A DNA stretch of 5,107 nt. Source: UBA2658 sp964617335 (GTDB taxonomy: Bacteria > Bacillota > Clostridia > Oscillospirales > Oscillospiraceae). Shown here one piece after another: positions 1-5,107 of this stretch; the first letter of the stretch is position 1; each line of letters starts with the position of its first letter. The notes under the pieces are model-generated. The model did not search any database and was not told the DNA's origin. It saw nothing but the letters and a program-made list of their open reading frames with translations. Position numbers and translations under genes: made by a program. Location of the stretch: NCBI GenBank assembly GCA_964617335.1, contig CAZTXG010000053.1:1-5107 (forward strand). Direction: 5' to 3'.

Positions 1-45
1 ACAAACAATATAAAAACCCCTTTAGCTCAAATACTACTCCTGAAT

Positions 46-50
46 GGAGG
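46..50 (+). promoter_or_regulatory. Ribosome binding site GGAGG that sets the kinase-like gene start
   Basis: GGAGG lies 11 bases before ATG at 62, slightly long but acceptable spacing. The alternative in-frame ATG at 44 would place this motif inside the coding region and has no purine-rich motif upstream, so the 360-residue product is favoured over 366. Confidence 0.7.
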
Positions 51-61
51 CACCCGTATTT

Positions 62-1144
62 ATGAGAAATAATGAATACTTTTTTAAGTTCTTTTCTGTT
101 GTACACCAGCCTGTTATCGTAATCGAAGAGAATATGCTAATCTATGCAAATCCCGCTGCTGAGAAAGCCTTTGGCTCCAAGCTTCAAGATTTTGACGCCA
201 ATGATTTTATCCCTCCGGAAGTCCTTGAAAATAAGGCAGAAAACTTTGTCTGCGCTTTCAATTTCCTTGGGAATGAGTCGGCTGTATCCGTGGTTCGCTC
301 TCAGGGGCTTAGCCTGCTGTTTTTTGACTTTATTAAAGACACAAAGCCTGCATTGTTTTTAACGAGAAGCATTATAAGCAACCTTAGAAACAATGCCATG
401 GGTATAAAAATGTCGGCAGATCGCTGTTTTTCCATGATAGAGGAGGGAAAAGCTCCTCCCCAGCGGCATATTTCCATACTTTATCATAACTATTATCGTC
501 TTTTGCGAACCCTTACTCAGGTTGACAGCGCAGATTTAATTGAGCGCGGGGAGCTTGTGTTTTCCCCTGTTTACTCAGACCTTGTGAAGCTTTGCTCCGA
601 GCTTACGGCAACAGCATCTTCACTAGCCGCGGAAACAGGTGTGAAAATCAGTTTCAGCTCTGAGGAGACTGAGGCTCTTGCCCTTGTTGACCCTGAAAGA
701 ATAGAGCAGCTTTTAACAAACCTTATTGCAAACAGTCTTCAAAACTGCAGGGCAGGAAACAGCATCAGCCTCTCCCTTCGCCGCTCTAGCGGCCGCATTG
801 TCATCTCCTTAGAGGATGACGGTGCCGGTATGTCACAAGAGGTGCTTTCAAAAATATTTACCCTCCCCGACACTGAGCTTGACCTTAAAAACCTTCAGCT
901 GGGAAACGGCTTGGGACTTTATATTGCCTATGGCATAGCCCAGCTCCACAAGGGAGTTTTGCTTGTGGAAAGCCGTGAGGGTGAGGGAACCCATGTTCAC
1001 CTTACGCTGCCCATAGGCGAAGATGCCCCTGTAAAGCTTAGCACTCCGGAAACCGCGTACCGCCACAATAATGTATCCTCTGTTCTAACGGGGCTTTCGG
1101 ATGTTTTAAGCAGCTCCAGCTTTGGAACAAAGTTTGAGGATTGA
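62..1144 (+). CDS. Soluble PAS/HATPase sensor-kinase-like protein lacking the H-box histidine
   Basis: The protein has 360 residues and no membrane segment, so it is probably cytoplasmic. An N-terminal PAS-like fold includes PVIVIEENMLIYANPAAEKA at about 17-36. A dimerisation (DHp) helical hairpin lies at about 99-155 and a HATPase_c domain at about 206-319. The ATP-binding boxes are intact: N-box asparagines 220 and 224, G1 box DDGAG at 252-256, G2 box GNGLGL at 281-286, and GEGT near 307-310. In the DHp, SNLRNNAMGI (106-115) aligns with the usual SHELRNPLxxI H-box through the shared LRN, which puts Ser106 where the phosphoacceptor histidine should be. The only histidines near the DHp are 136 and 142, in the second helix. 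A Ser-rich tail of about 36 residues follows the ATPase domain. ATG at 62 is preferred to ATG at 44 because GGAGG (46-50) lies upstream of 62 and overlaps the ATG at 44. Family assignment is secure. Kinase activity, partner and signal are unknown. Confidence 0.88.
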   Translation: MRNNEYFFKFFSVVHQPVIVIEENMLIYANPAAEKAFGSKLQDFDANDFIPPEVLENKAENFVCAFNFLGNESAVSVVRSQGLSLLFFDFIKDTKPALFLTRSIISNLRNNAMGIKMSADRCFSMIEEGKAPPQRHISILYHNYYRLLRTLTQVDSADLIERGELVFSPVYSDLVKLCSELTATASSLAAETGVKISFSSEETEALALVDPERIEQLLTNLIANSLQNCRAGNSISLSLRRSSGRIVISLEDDGAGMSQEVLSKIFTLPDTELDLKNLQLGNGLGLYIAYGIAQLHKGVLLVESREGEGTHVHLTLPIGEDAPVKLSTPETAYRHNNVSSVLTGLSDVLSSSSFGTKFED

Positions 1145-1165
1145 TTTTTTAAGCCAAGCTCCAGT

Positions 1166-1930
1166 TTACTCTCTTATTCCAAAAAATCTTCGTCCGTTTT
1201 CCGCTGCTGTAAGAACAAGCTCTTTTACATCCATTTCTTTAATCTCCGCAACCTTTTCGGCTATATAGCTAAGGTTTCGTGAGTCGTTTCGCTTTCCCCT
1301 GTTGGGAACAGGGGAAAGATAGGGGCAGTCTGTTTCAAGAAGTATACGGTCTGCAGGGCAGATTTTTAAAACTTCAATGACCTTTCTGGCATTTTTAAAG
1401 GTAACCACCCCTCCAAAGCCTAGATACCAGCCCAGATCAAGAATCTCCTTCGCCATTTCGGCACTGCCGGAATAGCAGTGAAATTCACCGGATACATCAG
1501 GAAATCGCCGGACAATATCCATACAGTCAGAATGAGCGTCCCTGTCGTGGATTATAACCGGAAGGCTAAGTCGGCGGGCAAGCTCCATCTGCTCTGTAAA
1601 AACCTTTTTTTGGACATCTTTTTCAGAATGTCCATAGTAATAGTCAAGGCCGATTTCGCCTATGGCCCGAACTTTTGGGTTTTTACAAAGCTCTGTTAGC
1701 TGCTCTGTAGAATCCTCGTTAAATTCCTTGGCATCATGGGGGTGAAAGCCCACGGCAGCATACACAAAGGGGTATTTTTCCGCCAAGGCAACGCAGGCTT
1801 TGGCGCTTTCAAGGTTGCTGGAAGCGTTTAGTATCATTGATACTCCCTTAGCAAAGCAGTCTTTTATAATTTCGTCCCTGTCTGGGTCGAAGTTCTCGTC
1901 ATAATAATGGGCGTGTGTGTCAAAATACAT
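1166..1930 (-). CDS. tatD: TatD-family metal-dependent hydrolase (DNase-type)
   Basis: The protein has 254 residues, the normal full length for the TatD family of TIM-barrel amidohydrolase-fold enzymes. Members are two-metal, Mg-type cytoplasmic nucleases with 3'-5' exonuclease/DNase activity, and some homologues have other hydrolytic roles. All expected metal ligands are present: His6 and His8 in DTHAHY, Glu92 in GEIGLDYYY, His128 in PVIIHDRDAH, His151 in EFHCYSG, and Asp201 in LLETDCPYLSP. The family motif GFHPH is at 61-65. The reading frame is open 40 codons further upstream, but that extension has no family similarity and runs into the divergent neighbour. ATG at 1930 follows a TGAGGA motif and begins MYFDTHAH, the canonical TatD N-terminus. 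The gene is convergent with the kinase-like gene and divergent from the ligase-like gene. The usual Firmicute neighbours (metG, rnmV, ksgA) are not in the window. Family call is very secure; the exact substrate is not. Confidence 0.95.
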   Translation of the reverse strand: MYFDTHAHYYDENFDPDRDEIIKDCFAKGVSMILNASSNLESAKACVALAEKYPFVYAAVGFHPHDAKEFNEDSTEQLTELCKNPKVRAIGEIGLDYYYGHSEKDVQKKVFTEQMELARRLSLPVIIHDRDAHSDCMDIVRRFPDVSGEFHCYSGSAEMAKEILDLGWYLGFGGVVTFKNARKVIEVLKICPADRILLETDCPYLSPVPNRGKRNDSRNLSYIAEKVAEIKEMDVKELVLTAAENGRRFFGIRE

Positions 1931-1937
1931 TTTTTTA

Positions 1938-1943
1938 TCCTCA
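1938..1943 (-). promoter_or_regulatory. Ribosome binding site of tatD
   Basis: On the minus strand the sequence reads TGAGGA, seven bases before the ATG at 1930. This supports starting the protein at MYFDTHAH rather than at the upstream in-frame ATG at 2050. Confidence 0.7.
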
Positions 1944-1974
1944 GTTCGTGTTTTGTTTAGTAGTCGGTTCTTAA

Positions 1975-1980
1975 GGGAGG
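1975..1980 (+). promoter_or_regulatory. Ribosome binding site GGGAGG before a TTG start
   Basis: GGGAGG ends five bases before the in-frame TTG at 1986. This is the strongest initiation signal in this reading frame. The in-frame ATG at 1917 lies inside tatD with no comparable motif, and the next in-frame ATG (2103) would remove the first membrane segment. Confidence 0.75.
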
Positions 1981-1985
1981 TCATT

Positions 1986-3506
1986 TTGAAAAAGCAATCT
2001 AAGCCAGTAAGATATACGGATTTTCCCCATTGGATTACCGACAAGTACATATATCTTATACTTTTTCTCTATCCGCTTTTCCTGGGTTTTCACGGTTATA
2101 CCATGCTTACCGCTTCAAAGTTCTTTTTCTTTTCCATCCTGACGATTTTATGGCTTTTATCCATATTCGTTTTTCATCTTGCTGCGAAAAAGCCCTTCAG
2201 GCTAAAAACTCAAGCTCCGATTGCTTTTTTTATTTTGCTTTACCTCTTATTCTGCTTAATTTCCGCAATCATCTCTCCCCATGGGTTTTCGGTGATTATA
2301 GGCGAGGGGCGCTTTGACGGGATTTTAACCATAAGTCTCTGCTGTCTTATTTTTTTTGGCGTGTTCCGCTATGGCAGCTTAAAAAAAGAATATATCTATG
2401 CCTTTTCCCTGTCAGGCTTCCTCTGCTGCCTAATCGCTGTTTTACAGCTTTTGGGTAAAAACCCCCTCTGGCTTTTCCCCTTGGATTATACCTATTACGA
2501 TGCGGGAACAAAATACAGCAGCGAGTTTTTATCCGCCATCGGCAATGCTGACCTTTTCAGCGGCTATCTTTGCATTCTTTTGCCCCTTGTCACCGTTTAT
2601 TATATCATAAGCGAAAAAAGACCCCTTCCCCTTCTGGCGGTAATTTCTTTTGGCTGCTTTTGTCTTATTGCCTGTCGGGTGGCAAGCGGCATACTTGCGG
2701 TTTTATGTCTTATGATAGCTGCAGCACCCTTTCTTCTTAATAGCACAGGGCGCCTTAAAAAAGGGCTTGAAGCTCTTGCTGCCGGCTTTTTCTTTTTCGG
2801 GCTGGCTGCGGCTTTTAATGGTTTTGGAGAAAACGGCGAGGTTTTCCTAAGTCTGCATTTTTCAAAGACTTTTGCCGCCTTACTTATTTTATCCCTCTTT
2901 TCCCTTATTGCAAGGCTTTGCCTTGAAAAAAAGGAGTTTGAGAAAAAAACATTAAGCCTGTTTTTTTCAATCTTTTCGGTTTTTGTTTTTATCCTGGGCT
3001 TATGTATTATTTATCTATGGCCGGGAACGGAAGGCTCTGTCTATGAGATTTCCCAGGCAATGAAGGGCAATTTCCACGAGGACTTTGGTTCCTCACGGAT
3101 ACTTATCTGGCGTGAGCTGCTCTCTCTTGTTCCGGAAAGGCTGTTTTTTGGCGGCGGGCCGGGGACTTTTGCCCTGCGCATAGACCTTGGCTTTTCACGC
3201 CATGTGGAGGAAACCGGCCGCCAACTGCAAACATATGTGGACAATGCCCACAATGTCTATCTGGGCATCTTGGTAAACACAGGGCTTTTTTCTCTTTTGT
3301 GCTATCTCGCTGCCCAGCTTTCAAGTTTATACTCTGCCCTTAAAAGCGCAGGGCTTAGGCCCTTTTGTCTTTGTCTTATATCTGCCCTTGTATGTTACTG
3401 GATACAGAGTTTTTTCAGTTTGGGTCTATTTATAATCTCTCCTATTGCATGGACACTTTGGGGGCTTTTGGCCTCAGAAGCAATAAAATCCCCAGAAAAA
3501 ATATAA
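1986..3506 (+). CDS. O-antigen ligase/polymerase-like membrane protein (Wzy_C family)
   Basis: The protein has 506 residues from the TTG start and is strongly hydrophobic, with roughly 12 membrane segments, for example near 22-38, 47-67, 78-97, 114-130, 187-208, 293-313, 323-345, 426-444 and 475-495. Between two late segments lies a polar loop of about 80 residues (about 347-425), the catalytic loop of the O-antigen ligase / Wzy_C superfamily. It contains GSSRILIW (368-375), FGGGPGTF (388-395) and NAHNVYL (420-426), whose His422 matches the functionally important histidine of WaaL-type ligases. IGNADLFSGYL (185-195) is another typical family stretch. Such enzymes transfer or polymerise undecaprenyl-linked glycans on the outer face of the membrane. 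No glycosyltransferase, flippase or sugar-nucleotide gene is adjacent, so the glycan and acceptor are unknown. Transcription ends at the hairpin directly after the stop codon. Family is confident; ligase versus polymerase is undecided. Confidence 0.87.
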   Translation: MKKQSKPVRYTDFPHWITDKYIYLILFLYPLFLGFHGYTMLTASKFFFFSILTILWLLSIFVFHLAAKKPFRLKTQAPIAFFILLYLLFCLISAIISPHGFSVIIGEGRFDGILTISLCCLIFFGVFRYGSLKKEYIYAFSLSGFLCCLIAVLQLLGKNPLWLFPLDYTYYDAGTKYSSEFLSAIGNADLFSGYLCILLPLVTVYYIISEKRPLPLLAVISFGCFCLIACRVASGILAVLCLMIAAAPFLLNSTGRLKKGLEALAAGFFFFGLAAAFNGFGENGEVFLSLHFSKTFAALLILSLFSLIARLCLEKKEFEKKTLSLFFSIFSVFVFILGLCIIYLWPGTEGSVYEISQAMKGNFHEDFGSSRILIWRELLSLVPERLFFGGGPGTFALRIDLGFSRHVEETGRQLQTYVDNAHNVYLGILVNTGLFSLLCYLAAQLSSLYSALKSAGLRPFCLCLISALVCYWIQSFFSLGLFIISPIAWTLWGLLASEAIKSPEKI

Positions 3507-3543
3507 AAATGCCGCGGCGGTTTATACCTGCCGCGGCATTTTT
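3505..3543. terminator. Bidirectional intrinsic terminator
   Basis: A perfect 14-base inverted repeat (3505-3518 and 3530-3543) has the GC core GCCGCGGC on both arms, an A-run on the left and a T-run on the right, with an 11-base loop. It therefore gives a GC hairpin followed by a U-tract on either strand. It sits between the converging ligase-like gene, whose TAA ends at 3506, and the flavoprotein gene, whose stop begins at 3549, and should serve both. The left arm starts within the TAA. Confidence 0.93.
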
Positions 3544-3548
3544 GTGCT

Positions 3549-4946
3549 TTAGTCTTGAGCGTTTATAATTCTTCCCATCAAAACACCCATAACCGAGGCC
3601 ATCATAAGGCCTCTTGTCCAACCGGAGGAATCCCCAAGGCAGTGAAGCCCTTTAATGTTGGTTGAGAGATTTTCGTCCATCTTAACACGGTTTGAGTAAA
3701 ACTTAAGCTCCGGCGAGTAAAGAAGAGTCTCGTGGGAGGCAAAGCCCGGAACCACATGGTCCACAGCGTGGATGAAATTTATAATGTTCATCATAGAGCG
3801 ATAAGGCATGGCAGCCGTTATGTCGCCGGCAACGGCATCAACAAGGGTTGGCCGCACGTTAGACTGGGCAAGCTCCTTTTCCCAGGTTCTTTTCCCATCT
3901 AAAATGTCACCGAAGCGCTGAACCATTATATGCCCCGCTCCAAGCATATTCGTAAGCTCACCCACCTTTTGGGCGTATGCTATGGGGCGGTTGAAGGGAT
4001 AGCTGAAGTTGTGGGAGCAAAGTATGGCAAGGTTTGTGTTATCAGACTTTTTGTCCTTAAATGAATGTCCGTTTACAACGGCAAGATCATCATCATAATT
4101 TTCCTGACTGACAAAGCCGCCGGGGTTTTGGCAAAAGGTGCGGACCTTGTTTTTAAAAGGCTTTGGGTAGCCGATAAGCTTAGACTCATACAAGGCGTCG
4201 TTGACAGTTTCCATAATCTCGTTTCGAACTTCAACCCGAACACCTATGTCAACCGTTCCCGGCTGATGGGCTATGCTGTGCTCGGCACAGATTTTCTCAA
4301 GCCAGTCCGCCCCGCGGCGGCCTGTGGCTATTACGGTTTTATCCGCGAATATCTCATGGCTTTCCTGGCCTTTATGGACAACAACACCAAGGCACTTGTC
4401 CCCGTCGAGCAAGACATTATCGCACTCGTAGCCAAACATCATTTCCACGCCGTTTTCAAGGAGATATTGTTCTATGCTATAGTATATATCCTGGGCTTTT
4501 TCCGTGCCCATGTGACGTATGGGGCAATCCACCAGCTTAAGCCCCGCCTGAATGGCGCGCTTTCTGATTTCTTTTACTTCCTCGGTTTTGCCAATGCCCT
4601 CTATCTTTTCGTCAGCACCGTATTTAAGGTATATGCTGTCTGCGTAATAGATAAGCTCTTGAGCCTTCACCTCACCAATAAGTGTGGGAAGGTCGCCTCC
4701 CACCTCATAGCTTAGGGAGAGCTTTCCGTCGGAAAAGGCCCCCGCACCGGAAAATCCGGTGGTTATATGACAATAAGGCTTGCAGTTAATGCACTCCTTT
4801 GTTTTTGTTTTGGGACAGCGGCGTTTTTCTATGGCCAGACCTTTTTCCACCATTATTATTTTCTTTTTACTGCCGAGAACTATAAGCTCAAGGGCGGTAA
4901 AAATGCCGGCAGGGCCGGCTCCTACGATTACTACATCTGCTTGCAT
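3549..4946 (-). CDS. COG2509-type FAD-dependent dehydrogenase (uncharacterised NAD(P)/FAD oxidoreductase)
   Basis: The protein has 465 residues and begins directly with a Rossmann dinucleotide fold: VVIVGAGPAG at 5-14 (GxGxxG) and Glu34 at the end of the second strand, the expected FAD-ribose contact. A second flavin-contact motif, VIATGRRG, is at 205-212, and a C-terminal flavin motif, LHCLGDSSGWTRGLMMAS, at 434-451 includes Asp439. A four-cysteine cluster (Cys44, 52, 55, 59) is followed by FSGAGAFSDGKLS at 65-77, a combination typical of the COG2509 family of uncharacterised dehydrogenases. It lacks the extra N-terminal domain of the longer members of about 530 residues. No signal peptide or membrane segment is seen, so it is cytoplasmic. 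Substrate and electron partner are unknown. ATG at 4946 is chosen because GGAGGT lies seven bases upstream and the Rossmann fold starts at once; the ATG at 5006 would add 20 unrelated residues. It appears to be monocistronic, with its own promoter and the shared terminator. Confidence 0.9.
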   Translation of the reverse strand: MQADVVIVGAGPAGIFTALELIVLGSKKKIIMVEKGLAIEKRRCPKTKTKECINCKPYCHITTGFSGAGAFSDGKLSLSYEVGGDLPTLIGEVKAQELIYYADSIYLKYGADEKIEGIGKTEEVKEIRKRAIQAGLKLVDCPIRHMGTEKAQDIYYSIEQYLLENGVEMMFGYECDNVLLDGDKCLGVVVHKGQESHEIFADKTVIATGRRGADWLEKICAEHSIAHQPGTVDIGVRVEVRNEIMETVNDALYESKLIGYPKPFKNKVRTFCQNPGGFVSQENYDDDLAVVNGHSFKDKKSDNTNLAILCSHNFSYPFNRPIAYAQKVGELTNMLGAGHIMVQRFGDILDGKRTWEKELAQSNVRPTLVDAVAGDITAAMPYRSMMNIINFIHAVDHVVPGFASHETLLYSPELKFYSNRVKMDENLSTNIKGLHCLGDSSGWTRGLMMASVMGVLMGRIINAQD

Positions 4947-4952
4947 TATAAG

Positions 4953-4958
4953 ACCTCC
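4953..4958 (-). promoter_or_regulatory. Ribosome binding site of the FAD dehydrogenase gene
   Basis: On the minus strand GGAGGT is placed about seven bases before the ATG at 4946. It decides the start in favour of MQADVVIVGAG over the upstream in-frame ATG at 5006. Confidence 0.8.
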
Positions 4959-5000
4959 AAAAAGCCTTTTTAGAAAAAAAGAAAAATTTAGATAACTTTT

Positions 5001-5022
5001 ATACATATAATATTATACATAT
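5001..5022. repeat. Direct repeat ATACATAT pair spanning the -10 element
   Basis: The octamer ATACATAT occurs at 5001-5008 and again at 5015-5022, a 14-base period, separated by AATATT. The centre forms the perfect palindrome TATAATATTATA (5006-5017). It may be an operator for the flavoprotein promoter or simply a consequence of AT-rich sequence. Confidence 0.4.
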
Positions 5023-5039
5023 TTCGCTGCATAAAACAA
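5012..5039 (-). promoter_or_regulatory. Probable sigma-A-type promoter of the FAD dehydrogenase gene
   Basis: On the minus strand there is a perfect TATAAT -10 (plus positions 5012-5017) and a TTGTTT -35 (5034-5039) separated by 16 bases. Transcription would begin near 5005, giving a leader of about 60 bases ending at the ATG at 4946. The -10 is exact and the -35 is only moderate. The -10 lies inside a 12-base palindrome, described among the findings. Confidence 0.55.
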
Positions 5040-5077
5040 GTAAAAATCAATAAATAACACTTTTGACCTTAAACCTG

Positions 5078-5107
5078 CTATGCTTTTGCCTTGCCCTCAA
5101 CAATATC
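5078..5107 (-). CDS. Possible C-terminal end of an upstream minus-strand gene (partial)
   Basis: Reading the minus strand from the window edge gives DIVEGKAKA followed by TAG at 5078-5080. The composition looks like an ordinary charged protein C-terminus, and the next frame over gives a less protein-like run. With only nine codons visible this is a suggestion; no family can be named. If real, this gene lies upstream of the flavoprotein in the same direction, about 130 bases away. Confidence 0.3.
   Translation of the reverse strand, partial: DIVEGKAKA

Larger units (their letters stand above)
1931..1985. promoter_or_regulatory. Short divergent intergenic region, tatD / ligase-like gene
   Basis: These 55 bases separate two divergently transcribed genes and already contain both ribosome binding sites (minus 1938-1943, plus 1975-1980). 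I found no convincing -10/-35 pair on either strand here, so at least one promoter probably lies within the opposing gene's 5' end. No clear operator palindrome was seen. Confidence 0.4.

Noticed and set aside
9..14. TATAAA as a -10 element for the kinase-like gene
   Set aside because: The matching -35 would fall before the window starts, and the AT-rich context makes a chance match likely.
1120..1150. Intrinsic terminator for the kinase-like gene
   Set aside because: The CTTTG/CAAAG stem is short and separated from the T6 run by 12 bases, unlike a working intrinsic terminator.
1917..1985. N-terminal extension of the ligase-like protein to ATG 1917
   Set aside because: It overlaps the start of tatD on the other strand, lacks a ribosome binding site, and is displaced by the GGGAGG/TTG signal at 1975-1988.
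1931..2050. N-terminal extension of TatD to ATG 2050
   Set aside because: The 40 extra residues do not resemble the TatD family, whose proteins begin at the DTHAH motif, and they overlap the divergent gene.
4065..4715. A 216-codon plus-strand open frame opposite the flavoprotein gene
   Set aside because: It is antisense to a well-supported COG2509 gene, its translation resembles no family I know, and no convincing ribosome binding site precedes it. It arises from the codon pattern of the real gene.
4959..4971. AAAAA-GCC-TTTTT inverted repeat beside the flavoprotein ribosome binding site, as a regulatory hairpin
   Set aside because: The stem is only A-T pairs with a three-base loop and would be unstable. 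No riboswitch-like architecture fits in the short leader.
4947..5006. N-terminal extension of the flavoprotein to ATG 5006
   Set aside because: The 20 extra residues come from the AT-rich leader and include the ribosome binding site; this ATG also sits at the predicted transcription start.
5080..5107. A plus-strand gene start at ATG 5080
   Set aside because: No ribosome binding site precedes it and only nine codons are visible; the minus-strand reading ending in TAG is somewhat more protein-like.

Overview
The window looks like chromosomal DNA from a low-to-moderate GC Firmicute, most likely a class Clostridia (Oscillospiraceae/Ruminococcaceae-like) bacterium. The grounds are strong GGAGG-type ribosome binding sites before every gene, a TTG start, an AT-rich TATAAT promoter, and the style of the proteins, including a short COG2509-type flavoprotein and a soluble PAS-type kinase. 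The genus cannot be read from the sequence. No rRNA, tRNA, CRISPR array, insertion sequence or phage gene is visible.

Layout. (1) 62-1144 (+): a soluble PAS / DHp / HATPase sensor-kinase-like protein with an intact ATP-binding domain but no histidine in the H-box. (2) 1166-1930 (-): a TatD-family metal-dependent hydrolase with all six metal ligands, convergent with gene 1 across a 21-base gap. (3) 1986-3506 (+): an O-antigen ligase/polymerase-like multispanning membrane protein with a TTG start, divergent from tatD across 55 bases. (4) 3505-3543: a strong symmetrical hairpin acting as a terminator for both converging genes. (5) 3549-4946 (-): a COG2509-type FAD-dependent dehydrogenase with a four-cysteine cluster, preceded by a recognisable promoter at 5012-5039. 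(6) 5078-5107 (-): the probable last codons of another minus-strand gene.

The four complete genes alternate in direction (+,-,+,-), so none can share an operon with another complete gene in the window, and nothing ties them into one pathway. This reads as a patchwork of single-gene units: one signalling protein, one nucleic-acid or housekeeping hydrolase, one envelope glycopolymer enzyme and one redox enzyme. I do not see a convincing new multi-gene system. The most notable points are the histidine-less kinase, the conserved-looking cysteine cluster of the flavoprotein, and an orphan ligase with no glycan genes beside it.
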